33,134 nt of DNA from Bacteroidota bacterium (GTDB lineage Bacteria > Bacteroidota > Bacteroidia > Cytophagales > Thermoflexibacteraceae), in the NCBI GenBank assembly GCA_004292785.1, contig RDXG01000202.1:1-33134 (forward strand), in the 5' to 3' direction. The first letter of the stretch is position 1, and every line of letters starts with the position of its first letter. The notes beneath the pieces are model-generated. The model saw nothing but the letters and a program-made list of their open reading frames with translations, ran no database searches and was not told the DNA's origin. This document shows, piece by piece, positions 16,111-24,792 of this stretch. The position numbers and the translations under genes were made by a program.

Positions 16111-16874
16111 TTAGCTTAATTTCGCCTGCAAAAACCCTTGATTTTGATACCAAATCGAGGGTTACAAAATTTTCTATCCCCGATTTTTTGACAGATTCAG
16201 AACAATTAATGGATCAACTCAAAAAATGCTCTGCGGCGCAAATTTGTGAATTGATGAGCATCAGCCAAAATTTGGGAGAACTCAATCATCAGCGTTTTCA
16301 GTCGTGGAATCCTGAATTTGACTTAAAAAATGCCAAACAAGCCATTTTTGCTTTTAAAGGAGAGGTTTATTTGGGTTTGCAAGCCGAAAATTTTGAAAAC
16401 AAAGACTTGAATTTTGCACAAAAAAATCTGCGAATTTTGTCAGGACTTTATGGTTTGCTCAAACCTTTGGACTTGATAAAACCTTATCGTTTGGAAATGG
16501 GAACTAAGTTTTTGAACCACAAAGGTAAAGATTTATATGTTTTTTGGGACAAAAAACTAAGCCAAAAAGTAGAGGTCGAACTAGAAAATCATGCCGACAA
16601 AACCCTTGTCAATTTGGCTTCCAACGAATATTTTAAGGCGATCAAAAGTAAACTTTTTGCACACAAAATCATTACACCAATTTTCAAAGATTTTAAAAAT
16701 AATGAATACAAAATGATCGGTTTTTTTGCCAAAAAAGCAAGAGGAATGATGGCTGCTTTTATTGTCAAAAACAAGATCGAACAACCAAAACAAATCAAGG
16801 ATTTTGATAGCGAAGGATATGTTTTTAACCCAAAACTAAGCACTGAATCGGAATGGGTTTTTACCAGAAATTAG
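16107..16874 (+). CDS. yaaA: Peroxide stress protein YaaA
   Basis: 255 aa, full length for the UPF0246/DUF328 family. In E. coli YaaA lowers free intracellular iron during hydrogen peroxide stress and so protects DNA. Diagnostic segments are the start MISLISPAKTLDF, SGLYGLLKPLDLIKPYRLEMG (about 112-132), NLASNEYFKAI (about 168-178) and KKARGMMAAF (about 210-219). It overlaps the DUF3098 gene by 4 bases. No OxyR-like site was recognised nearby. Confidence 0.95.
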   Translation: MISLISPAKTLDFDTKSRVTKFSIPDFLTDSEQLMDQLKKCSAAQICELMSISQNLGELNHQRFQSWNPEFDLKNAKQAIFAFKGEVYLGLQAENFENKDLNFAQKNLRILSGLYGLLKPLDLIKPYRLEMGTKFLNHKGKDLYVFWDKKLSQKVEVELENHADKTLVNLASNEYFKAIKSKLFAHKIITPIFKDFKNNEYKMIGFFAKKARGMMAAFIVKNKIEQPKQIKDFDSEGYVFNPKLSTESEWVFTRN

Positions 16875-16969
16875 TTGCAGTAATAAATAATTTCATTGAC
16901 GATCAAATTGTTTTTGCAGGTATTCCTTTTGTTTTGGATTTGAAAAAGATTTATAAACGAATAATTTAA
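16853..16969 (+). CDS. Possible 38-aa small ORF overlapping the yaaA end
   Basis: An ATG inside the last codons of yaaA opens a shifted frame, beginning MGFYQKLVAVINNF and ending KKIYKRII, that fills most of the yaaA to 16986 gap and stops 16 bp before the next start. Residues 6-30 are hydrophobic with two Asp, ending in a basic tail. The codons look natural for this genome, but at this length chance is possible; it could also be the remnant of a decayed gene. Confidence 0.22.
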   Translation: MGFYQKLVAVINNFIDDQIVFAGIPFVLDLKKIYKRII

Positions 16970-16985
16970 TTAAACAAAAAATAAG

Positions 16986-17648
16986 ATGCTTACGGCTTTT
17001 ATCACAGGAATTTTAGGTAGTTTTCACTGCGTTGGGATGTGTGGGAGCATTGTGTTGGCAGTCCAGTCCAAAAATTGGCAAAACGGACTTTTATATCATT
17101 TGGGGCGTTGTTTGACCTACGCTATTTTGGGTTTGATGTTTGGCTTTTTTGGAAAAGGTTTATATGTAGCTGGTTTTCAACAAAATATATCCATTATTTT
17201 AGGTTTTCTGATGATTCTTTTTGTGCTTTTGCCCAATCAAAATTTTCCATTTTTATACCAATTTTATACAAAAGTGAAGCAATATTTACAACCTTTTCAT
17301 ATTCAAAATAAGTCTGTTTCGGCATTTGTTTTGGGTTTTTTGAACGGGTTGCTGCCTTGTGGATTGGTTTATGTGGCAATTTTTGCAGCAATTTCTACCG
17401 CTGACGCCTATTATGGAGCTTTGTATATGTTTTTGTTTGGTTTAGGCACAATTCCAATGCTTTTGTTGTTGAGTATTTCTCAAAAAATGCTGTCGGTCAA
17501 ATGGCGAACTCAATTTGTTAAAATTGTGCCTGTTTTTGTGGTGGTGGTGGGCATTTTATTAATTTTGAGAGGTTTAAATTTGGATATTCCGTATTTAAGT
17601 CCTTACATCGACGAATATTCAGTAAGTTGTTGTTATACCGAAGATTAG
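16986..17648 (+). CDS. Sulfite exporter TauE/SafE-like membrane protein (COG2836 type)
   Basis: 220 aa, about six transmembrane segments. The N-terminal ITGILGSFHCVGMCGSIVL (about 7-25) and the repeat-like GFLNGLLPCGLVYVAIF (about 118-134), each with Cys residues inside a membrane helix, are characteristic of the DsbD-related SafE/COG2836 group. Members lie beside cytochrome cbb3 oxidase genes (ccoGHIS) and are thought to aid copper delivery or thiol transfer. No cco gene is in this window, so the role is inferred from the family only. The C-terminus ends with SCCYTED, an additional Cys pair. Confidence 0.82.
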   Translation: MLTAFITGILGSFHCVGMCGSIVLAVQSKNWQNGLLYHLGRCLTYAILGLMFGFFGKGLYVAGFQQNISIILGFLMILFVLLPNQNFPFLYQFYTKVKQYLQPFHIQNKSVSAFVLGFLNGLLPCGLVYVAIFAAISTADAYYGALYMFLFGLGTIPMLLLLSISQKMLSVKWRTQFVKIVPVFVVVVGILLILRGLNLDIPYLSPYIDEYSVSCCYTED

Positions 17649-17707
17649 TATTTTGCCGAAAGATTTGATGTTTTAACAAAATGAAACTTTTTTTCTTGTT
17701 TAATTTT

Positions 17708-17715
17708 TATATTTG
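17708..17715 (+). promoter_or_regulatory. Candidate -7 element for the 17754-18527 lipoprotein gene
   Basis: TATATTTG matches TAnnTTTG, 38 bp before the ATG at 17754, which leaves a leader of about 30 bases. The -33 region is T-rich with no clear TTG at the expected distance. Confidence 0.45.
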
Positions 17716-17753
17716 CAAAAAAATAGATCGTTTTCCTTTAAATCAATTCTAAA

Positions 17754-18527
17754 ATGAATAAAATATCTTTTCTTATCCTAATTTCTTTTCTAGTATTTTC
17801 TTGCAAAAAAGATACGGATACTACCCAAAGTAAGCCTTCTGCTTCTAGCAAAATGTTGCTTTCAAAAGTAAAAGTTGGCGGCAAGACAGCAAGCGAATTT
17901 TTTTATGATAACAAACAGCAATTACAAGAATATCGTCAATATGAATTTAGCGGAAATTTGGTGCAAACCATCAAATATACTTATAATTCACAAGGACAAA
18001 TTTCCAAATCAGAGAATTTACAAGGCAATAACACCATTATTTCTGCCTTTGCTTATGATGCACAAGATCGTCCTTTAAAAAGAACTTACGATTATAAAGA
18101 TGCAAGTGGCAAAATAGTAAAAGCCGTAGATAGTTTGGAATATAATTCTGTTTCACAGATAACAAAGGCTTTTTATTTGTCTGATTCTCAATTAGATGGC
18201 TATAGCACTTACGAATATGACAGCAGCCAAAAAAATGTGCTTAGCGAAAAATATTTTTTTATCAAAGACAAAAAAGCAGTTTTGGAAAGTCAATGGGGAT
18301 ATGATTTTGATAAAAAACGCAATCCTTACCAAATATTTGGGTACTTTTTTTCGAGCAAAGCAGGTATTAATATGAATAACAGTACCATTATTATAGAAAC
18401 ATTAAAAATGTCTTCTGTTGCGCCTCAAACCACAATTATTAGAGGAATTGTTTACGAATACAATTCTACAGATTTTCCAATTAAACAAACCATTAACGGG
18501 CAAATTATTACTTTTGAATATCTTTAA
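17754..18527 (+). CDS. Lipoprotein with YD/RHS-like tyrosine-rich repeats
   Basis: 257 aa. The signal peptide ends in LVFSCKK, so Cys17 is the likely lipidated residue. The mature part has degenerate strand repeats of the form Y-x-Y-x-x-x-G-x-(I/L) (for example KYTYNSQGQISKSENL, FAYDAQDRPLKRTYDYKD, YEYNSTDFPIKQTI), as in RHS/YD-type or DUF4595-like Bacteroidota lipoproteins. It probably sits in the outer membrane. It has no operon partner: 193 bp of T/A-rich sequence follow, in which I see no gene or hairpin, before the mscS start. Confidence 0.7.
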   Translation: MNKISFLILISFLVFSCKKDTDTTQSKPSASSKMLLSKVKVGGKTASEFFYDNKQQLQEYRQYEFSGNLVQTIKYTYNSQGQISKSENLQGNNTIISAFAYDAQDRPLKRTYDYKDASGKIVKAVDSLEYNSVSQITKAFYLSDSQLDGYSTYEYDSSQKNVLSEKYFFIKDKKAVLESQWGYDFDKKRNPYQIFGYFFSSKAGINMNNSTIIIETLKMSSVAPQTTIIRGIVYEYNSTDFPIKQTINGQIITFEYL

Positions 18528-18720
18528 TATTTTGCTATTAAAAATTGATTGGTCTATAATTTTTTTGTAAAAAAAAATTTATAAAAAAAAGAAAAAAGTA
18601 TTTTTTTTATACACTAAACTTTTTTTTTCAAAAAAATATTACTTTAATTTGCAAATACTAACATTGTAAAATAAAACTACACTCATCATTGTAAAAATAT
18701 AATTAAACTCTTTTAATCTC

Positions 18721-20010
18721 ATGGAAGATTTACGTAAAGTTCTTTTTGAAAACGAGTATTACAGAAATACTGCCGCAGAGTGGTTACTGTCCTTTGGCTT
18801 GATGATCGCTTCTATCCTTGTGGGTAGAATCCTTTATTATGTCATTGGCAAAGTGGTAAAAAAATTGACTGCCAAAACTAAAACCAATTTTGATGATATT
18901 TTGGTAGATATGGTAGAAGAACCCTTTGTTTTTGGAGTTACGCTTGTTGGTATTTGGTACAGTATTCAACAGTTGGATATGTCCGAAGATGCCACCAGGA
19001 TTGTTACCAATGGCTATCATTTCCTAATTATTTTTAATATTACTTGGATGATCACCCGATTGTTCAATGCTTATGTTGAAGAATATATTGTGCCTTTGGT
19101 TGCAGAATCTGAAAATGATATGGACGATTTGCTTTTGCCATTCATCAGACGTTCTGTAAATATTGCACTTTGGGCAGTAGCAACCATTATGGCATTAAAT
19201 AATGCAGGCTATGATGTAGGAGCTATTTTGGCAGGTTTGGGTATTGGTGGTTTGGCTTTTGCTTTGGCAGCAAAAGATACTGTTGCCAACTTGTTAGCCG
19301 CAATTTCTATCATGATTGCCAAGCCTTTTGTGGTTGGAAGTATTGTACAAGTTAAAGGTTTTGATGCAAAAGTAAAAGAAATTGGTATGAGAACAACACA
19401 TTTGGAAGTAGTTTATACCAACCGTTTGTTAATTGTACCAAATTCAGACATGGTGAATGCCGTAATTTTGAATGTGAGCAATGAACACGCCAGAATGATG
19501 GAAATTTTTGTACGTTTACCACTAGAGGCAGACGCAAAAACACTAGATTTAGGTATGAAATTAATGAAAGAAGCAGTCCTTAAAAATGATTTGGCAACTG
19601 ATAAAGTCATCAATTTTGTTACTATGGGAGAAGCTACAATAGACCTTACCACCAGATTTTGGGTAAAACACGAAGCCGTTAAAATTTTAGGTGATTATGC
19701 AGAAGTAAGAAACCAAATTTATTTGACAGCAATAGAAGATTTTAAAGCAAATAGTTTGATTATACAACCTAAAAAACCACCTCCGCCAAAAGCTCCAGCA
19801 GCTCCAAAAGCTCCAGTAGCAGCAGCAGAAGCACCAAAAAAGAAGAAAAAAGTAGAAGGTGCAGAGGGCGAGCCGAAAAAGAAATTACCACCAGAAACAG
19901 CATCTAGTGATCCTAATGACGCACTAAGAATAGCAGCTGTAGCAGCTGCCGCAGGCTCGTTGCCAAATTCAGACGATGACGATCCTAATCATGACGGACA
20001 TCACGAATAA
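18721..20010 (+). CDS. mscS: MscS-type mechanosensitive channel with low-complexity tail
   Basis: Small-conductance mechanosensitive channel that releases solutes on hypo-osmotic shock. Hydrophobic segments at about 20-42, 68-85, 100-118 and 143-162 precede the pore helix (about 166-201), with the family pattern GLGIGGLAFALAAKDTVANL. The beta domain follows (FVVGSIVQVKGFDAKVKEIG, then TNRLLIVPNSDMVNA at 233-247). The core ends near residue 345. Residues 350-429 are unusual: a Pro/Ala/Lys stretch (KKPPPPKAPAAPKAP), a KKKKK patch, an alanine-rich stretch, and an acidic/His end (SDDDDPNHDGHHE). This tail may be disordered and could bind metal or partners. A terminator follows directly. Confidence 0.92.
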   Translation: MEDLRKVLFENEYYRNTAAEWLLSFGLMIASILVGRILYYVIGKVVKKLTAKTKTNFDDILVDMVEEPFVFGVTLVGIWYSIQQLDMSEDATRIVTNGYHFLIIFNITWMITRLFNAYVEEYIVPLVAESENDMDDLLLPFIRRSVNIALWAVATIMALNNAGYDVGAILAGLGIGGLAFALAAKDTVANLLAAISIMIAKPFVVGSIVQVKGFDAKVKEIGMRTTHLEVVYTNRLLIVPNSDMVNAVILNVSNEHARMMEIFVRLPLEADAKTLDLGMKLMKEAVLKNDLATDKVINFVTMGEATIDLTTRFWVKHEAVKILGDYAEVRNQIYLTAIEDFKANSLIIQPKKPPPPKAPAAPKAPVAAAEAPKKKKKVEGAEGEPKKKLPPETASSDPNDALRIAAVAAAAGSLPNSDDDDPNHDGHHE

Positions 20011-20017
20011 ATTTTTA

Positions 20018-20048
20018 TAGCCAACAGTAAAACTGTTGGCTAATTTTT
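20018..20048 (+). terminator. 11-bp perfect hairpin with T-run after mscS
   Basis: TAGCCAACAGT (20018-20028) and ACTGTTGGCTA (20032-20042) pair with a 3-base loop, followed by ATTTTTT. The minus-strand stop codon of the helicase gene (20040-20042) lies in the right arm, so the hairpin serves the end of both convergent genes; the T-run favours the plus direction. Confidence 0.9.
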
Positions 20049-23000
20049 TATTTCCAAAACCTCTATTTTTTCGGTATAAACCAAAAATTTATTGATCTTT
20101 TCAAAACCCATGCTCTCAAAATATTGCCCATAACGGTTGATTTGTTTTTCGTGAGTTTCTAGTTTTGTACCTGTTTTATAGTCAATAATCGTAACTTCTT
20201 TTTGATCAATAACTACTCGATCTGGGCGTTGTGCCAACATTTTTTCGCCTATTTTTACCAAAACTTCCATCTCATTTCGTACTTTTCTGTTATTTTTTGG
20301 CAAAAAATAAGGCTTTATTTCGGGCAAATCCATAATTTTAATCATGTTTGCTTTGATATTTTCTACATCTTTTTCCAAAATCCAACCTTCATTTAACAAA
20401 CGCCTGAGGGCTTTGGGCAAATCACTTTGGTAGCGAATTTTCTCAAAAGCATAATGCATGAGCAAACCCTGTTGTTTGGAACGGTGCAAATCTTCCACAG
20501 TCAGCCTTTTGTCTGTATTTTTTAGGTCATTTCGCCTCATCCTAATTTTATCTCTGGACTCGGTACTTAAAAAGACAGGCAAAATCATACCTATTTCATT
20601 TTGTTCAACCGATTTTTTAACAAAATCTGGATCATCATAAATTTTGAAATGTTTGCAATTTCCGATTTCCAAACGATCTTTTGGGTTCACAAAATTATCT
20701 GCATAACGTTGCAATAATTCGCTAACTCGCTTAGAATTGTCTTTTAATTTGTCGTTCCATTTGCCCAAAATATACAAACGATCTTCAGGGCGAGTGAGAG
20801 CAACATACAACATATTTATCGAATCGATGAAGGTTTTTTCTTGTTCTTTGACAAAATCTTCGGCAAAAATGGTTTCTGTTAACTTTTCATTGACAGGCAA
20901 CAAAATGGTTTTTAGATTTGGCACCAAATCATTTTCCCAAGAAAGCCAAAGTTTTGAGTTTGGGCGAGGTTTCAATCCCCAATCTGCAAAAGGCACAAAA
21001 ACCACAGGAAACTGCAAACCTTTTGACTTATGCAAAGTCATAATTTGGATCGCATTGCCCGTTTTTGGACTACTCACCGATATAGATTTCGATTTTTTAT
21101 CCCAATATTCTATAAAATCCAACAAATTATTACTTTGTTTCAAACCAAAATCCAACAAAACGTCTAACAATTTTTGCAAATAAATTTGTTGGCTATTGTT
21201 TTCGTTTAGCCTAAACAAACGGATCAACTCCTCTGCAATTTCGTACATCGACAAGTATTGCAAAGCCCTAAAATTGAGACGTACAGCGGTTTTTTGCTTT
21301 AAAAACATCAAAAATTTGCTAAAAAAAGGTTCATTTGCAATTTGACTCACTTCTTCATGTAAGATTGCATTAATAACTAAATCTTTTTTTTCTAATTCTT
21401 CGTTAAAATGTTTGTAAACAAAATAAATTAATTCGGCTTTAACCATCGGATTCAAGGGTTGCGCCATGATCCGCAAAAAATTTACAATAAAATTGACTTT
21501 TGGGGAAGAACTTAGTAAAAGCGACTCACTAGAAATTACTTGGATTTGTTTTTGCAAAAATTGCTCTGCCAAAAAAGAAGCATTTGAGTTTAAACGAGTC
21601 AAAATAGCCATGTCTTTGTACATAAAGCCTTTATTTTGAACCAAATCCTGTACAATTTCATAAATTTTGTTGAATGTTTGTTGGCTATAATCTCCTTCTG
21701 CCTGATCTTCATCTTTGACATTTTGTTCTTCTGATTCTTCAGAATGGTTTGAATGTTCAGCTGTTTTTTGGTTTTCAAAAAAAATCATGTCCACTTGACC
21801 GCCTTTTTTCTTGTTTTTTTCTTGTTCAATTTCTGCATAATAAGCCCTCAAATCAGGAAATTCTTTGCCAAATTGATCCGTAATACTTTTGAAAAAAAGA
21901 TTGTTAAAAGAAATAATATTTTCCCTACTTCTCCAATTTGTTTGCAAATTTTCGGCTTGATAATGCCTTTCAAAAGTAGGAATATGATCCAAAATTGGCG
22001 ATTCTTCGCTTGCTGTAGGCACATCTGGCAAACGAACAATGAGTTCAGAATTTCCGCCTCGCCAACGATAAATGGCTTGTTTGGCATCACCTACGATCAG
22101 GTTTTGCAAATTAAAATCCAATGAATTAGAAATTAGCGGAATCAAATTGTGCCATTGCATTTGCGAAGTGTCCTGAAATTCGTCAATAAGAATGTGTTTA
22201 AACTTTTCTCCCAGACGTTCATAAATGTAAGGTACAGGTTCTTTTTCAATAATTTTATTAATTTTTTCGTTAAATTCGCTAATGTGAACCTTATTTTCTT
22301 CAGTCATCTGTTTTTTGACTTCCTTGTCCATTTCGCTAATCGTGGAAAGTAGGTAAATATTAGGCAACAAAAGATCGACAATAATAAAATTATTTCTGTT
22401 TTCGGCTTTTGTGGTTTCCATTTCCTCAAAAATTTCAGCCAATTCGCCTTTAATTTTGTCTATGGCATTTTCATTGCTTATGCCAATTTTGGAGGCATAC
22501 CATTTGTCATCATTCATTGTTTTGGCAATAAAAGAGTTGGTATTTTGGGAAATTTCGATTTTATCTAGTGAACAACTTCTCTGAAAATAGCCATAAATTC
22601 CTTTAATTCCGTAGTAAAAATGTTTTTCGCTAAGTTTCTCATTTTCAATAAGTTGCATGGCTTTTTCTGCATTTTTTTTGAGTTTAGACAAAATATTATT
22701 TCTGAACCCAAAAAGCGTATTTCTGATGTTTGTAAAATCGGCTTTACTCAAAAATTCGAGTTCTGCAATCAATTTTTTGCTGTCTTCTTTAAACAAATGC
22801 AAACCAAAATCTTGCAAGGCTTTTTCGATGTTCCAATCTTTTGAGTTTTCGGCATTTCTTTTGGCAAAATCGAGCAAGGTTTTTGTTAAATAAGCGTCGC
22901 CTCTGTCGCCTGCTTTGTTCAAAAGGGCAAGGGTGGCATTTTCCAAAACCGCCACGCTGTCCATTTCAATTTCATAATTGTAGGGCAAATCTAAATCTTT

Positions 23001-23411
23001 GGTAAAAGAACGCACCAAACGGTTATTAAAAGAGTCGATGGTGCTGACCGCAAAATCGGAATAAAAATGCAACAATCTTTCATAAATTTTTTGAGAACGC
23101 AAAATCAAATCCCTGCGAGTCAATGTTTTTTCGGGATATTCTTCTGCAATTTCTTTCAAAATAATGTTCAAAAGTTCGTATTTATCCTCATCTTTCAGGT
23201 TCGAAATGGCGGACAAAGCCTTCACAATTCGGTGTTTCATTTCGTTGGCGGCTTCGTTGGTAAAAGTTACCGCCAAAATATTTTTGTAATAATCAGCCGA
23301 AAATTGTTCGTTTGCGGGGCATAAAAACAATAATTTCAAATATTCTTTAGTCAAAGTAAAGGTTTTGCCCGAACCTGCCGAACTTCGATATACTTTAAAT
23401 TTTTTTGTCAT
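20040..23411 (-). CDS. addA: AddA/RecB-like UvrD-family helicase with C-terminal nuclease
   Basis: ATP-dependent helicase-nuclease for double-strand break resection and recombination. Starting at the ATG 23409-23411 gives 1123 aa with Walker A at residues 10-17 (SSAGSGKT). Other SF1 motifs are visible: DEFQDTS (motif II), VGDAKQAIYRWRGG, MTLHKSKGLQFPVV and LYVALTRPEDRLY. The C-terminus holds a RecB-type PD-(D/E)XK nuclease: PDRVV (Asp1064), IDYKTG (Asp1077, Lys1079) and QINRYGQY. The frame continues 64 residues upstream, but that stretch is translated from the 23471-23520 palindrome. The partner AddB is not in the window. The name addA is by domain order; it could equally be called RecB-like. 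Confidence 0.88.
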   Translation of the reverse strand: MTKKFKVYRSSAGSGKTFTLTKEYLKLLFLCPANEQFSADYYKNILAVTFTNEAANEMKHRIVKALSAISNLKDEDKYELLNIILKEIAEEYPEKTLTRRDLILRSQKIYERLLHFYSDFAVSTIDSFNNRLVRSFTKDLDLPYNYEIEMDSVAVLENATLALLNKAGDRGDAYLTKTLLDFAKRNAENSKDWNIEKALQDFGLHLFKEDSKKLIAELEFLSKADFTNIRNTLFGFRNNILSKLKKNAEKAMQLIENEKLSEKHFYYGIKGIYGYFQRSCSLDKIEISQNTNSFIAKTMNDDKWYASKIGISNENAIDKIKGELAEIFEEMETTKAENRNNFIIVDLLLPNIYLLSTISEMDKEVKKQMTEENKVHISEFNEKINKIIEKEPVPYIYERLGEKFKHILIDEFQDTSQMQWHNLIPLISNSLDFNLQNLIVGDAKQAIYRWRGGNSELIVRLPDVPTASEESPILDHIPTFERHYQAENLQTNWRSRENIISFNNLFFKSITDQFGKEFPDLRAYYAEIEQEKNKKKGGQVDMIFFENQKTAEHSNHSEESEEQNVKDEDQAEGDYSQQTFNKIYEIVQDLVQNKGFMYKDMAILTRLNSNASFLAEQFLQKQIQVISSESLLLSSSPKVNFIVNFLRIMAQPLNPMVKAELIYFVYKHFNEELEKKDLVINAILHEEVSQIANEPFFSKFLMFLKQKTAVRLNFRALQYLSMYEIAEELIRLFRLNENNSQQIYLQKLLDVLLDFGLKQSNNLLDFIEYWDKKSKSISVSSPKTGNAIQIMTLHKSKGLQFPVVFVPFADWGLKPRPNSKLWLSWENDLVPNLKTILLPVNEKLTETIFAEDFVKEQEKTFIDSINMLYVALTRPEDRLYILGKWNDKLKDNSKRVSELLQRYADNFVNPKDRLEIGNCKHFKIYDDPDFVKKSVEQNEIGMILPVFLSTESRDKIRMRRNDLKNTDKRLTVEDLHRSKQQGLLMHYAFEKIRYQSDLPKALRRLLNEGWILEKDVENIKANMIKIMDLPEIKPYFLPKNNRKVRNEMEVLVKIGEKMLAQRPDRVVIDQKEVTIIDYKTGTKLETHEKQINRYGQYFESMGFEKINKFLVYTEKIEVLEIKN

Positions 23412-23470
23412 TTTTATAATTTTTTTTACGTTTGCCAAGCTTTTAGGCTGTTTGTAATTTATTGATCTAC

Positions 23471-23520
23471 ACGGTCTGACGCTTGCGTCTGCACCGTACA
23501 GACCGAAACGGTCAGACGGT
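23471..23520. repeat. GC-rich 50-bp quasi-palindrome
   Basis: ACGGTCTGACGC, TT, GCGTCTGCACCGT and then ACAGACCG, AAA, CGGTCAGACGGT form two adjacent hairpins built from GTCTGAC/GTCAGAC units; the whole block is also nearly self-complementary. It lies between the helicase and glycosidase genes, is far richer in G+C than its surroundings, and fits the pattern of a repetitive extragenic palindrome. Confidence 0.75.
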
Positions 23521-23533
23521 TTAACAATGTAAT

Positions 23534-24727
23534 TTATTTGCCTAAATACAATTTTTTTTCGTTCAAAGTTTCTTGCAAAAGCACTGCACCTGCCGCGCTC
23601 CATGTGCAGAATTTTGTACCGATTCCGTTTGCGTTTAGGCTATGGAAATTTTCGTAAAAACCCCAATCTTCTAAGGAATTTGCCGAATTTATGGCTTTTA
23701 GCAATGTTTTTGCCTTTTCTTTTTCTGAATTTTGGCACAAAGCCATGCCCCAAAAACCGTTTACCATTGTCCAAGTTCCGCCATTATGAAATTCATAAGG
23801 CAAATTTCTGAACTCATATTTGTTATTATTTTGCAATTCTATCCATTCTTTGTCATTTTCTTGGACAGGTTTCCAAAAACAAGGAAGTAAGTTTAAAGGT
23901 AATTCTGCACAAATTTTGTCTGCAAAATCGATCAAATTCGAAGCATTTTTTTTGCCCAAACCCAACATCAAAGCAATGGCGTTTCCGAAGGGATCAAATT
24001 TATAATTGTAACCACTTGGCGCAAGACTAGCCAAAAAATAAGGATAAGTGCCTGATTTTGAGGCAATTTCGAAGGCTTTTTCGTGATAAACAGATTTATG
24101 GTTTGCATTGGCAGGATCGATCCAAAAATTGACTTCCAAAAGTTCGGTTAAGTTTTCGGCTTGCTCTCTAACTTCCTGATTATCAAACAGATCGGCATAA
24201 CAACGCAAAGCCCAAAGCCTTAACACTTGATCGTAAAAAACATAGCCATGCAAAATGTATTCGTCTGCCCAATCACCAGACTGTGGCACATACATCAGCC
24301 CTCTGTTGTTAAATTCCCAAGCCTGCATCAAACGCAAACCTTTGTCCAGTTTTGGCTTTAATTTGTTTGCAAAGTCTTGATTATCAGTTAGTTTTGCATA
24401 ATTGCAAACGCCAATAACAAACCAAGCAATCGTGTCGGCTCTGCCTGCCAAACCGCCCAAACTAATTTTCGCTTTTTCGCCTTCGAAATAAACGTTTGAA
24501 GGAATATGCCCCAAATCAGTTTGGTGGTCGGCAAGGGTTTGTAGGGTTTTTTTTAAGCCTTCGGTCAGAATTGGGTCGGAAGTAAGTAAGCCTGCCAATC
24601 CGCAAATAGTGCCATCTCTAGCCCAAATTCTGCGATAATTGGTGATTTGTGTGGTGCTTGCCAAAAAGCCTTTTTCGCTTAAAGCCTCTGCGAGCATGGC
24701 AACTGATTTTTTGTAGGCGGTTTGCAT
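23534..24727 (-). CDS. (alpha/alpha)6-barrel glycosidase, GH100/GH37-like
   Basis: 397 aa from the ATG at 24725-24727. It resembles neutral/alkaline invertases (GH100) and bacterial debranching-like enzymes. Family-type segments are YRRIWARDGTICGLAGL (31-47), GRADTIAWFVIGVC (95-108), SGDWADEYILHG (150-161, candidate catalytic Asp), a mid FDPFGNAIALMLG, YEFHNGGTWTMVNGF and near the end KFCTWSAAGAVLL. The expected C-terminal acidic site of invertases (WPEYYD) appears altered to WGFYEN, so the reaction may differ from sucrose hydrolysis. A longer frame back to 24811 would overlap the neighbouring gene and is not favoured. No sugar transporter is adjacent. Confidence 0.72.
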   Translation of the reverse strand: MQTAYKKSVAMLAEALSEKGFLASTTQITNYRRIWARDGTICGLAGLLTSDPILTEGLKKTLQTLADHQTDLGHIPSNVYFEGEKAKISLGGLAGRADTIAWFVIGVCNYAKLTDNQDFANKLKPKLDKGLRLMQAWEFNNRGLMYVPQSGDWADEYILHGYVFYDQVLRLWALRCYADLFDNQEVREQAENLTELLEVNFWIDPANANHKSVYHEKAFEIASKSGTYPYFLASLAPSGYNYKFDPFGNAIALMLGLGKKNASNLIDFADKICAELPLNLLPCFWKPVQENDKEWIELQNNNKYEFRNLPYEFHNGGTWTMVNGFWGMALCQNSEKEKAKTLLKAINSANSLEDWGFYENFHSLNANGIGTKFCTWSAAGAVLLQETLNEKKLYLGK

Positions 24728-24792
24728 TTTTGTTTTTTGTTGAAAGAAATGAATTTTTTTTGTAAAATAAAAATATATTCGTAACAATTTTT

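Noticed and set aside
17681-17752. 23-aa ORF before the lipoprotein gene
   Set aside because: It covers the likely promoter (TATATTTG) of the following gene, is T-rich, and shows no protein-like pattern.
23412-23603. 64-residue N-terminal extension of the helicase
   Set aside because: The extra residues are translated from the GC-rich palindrome and overlap the next gene; Walker A sits normally after the ATG at 23411.
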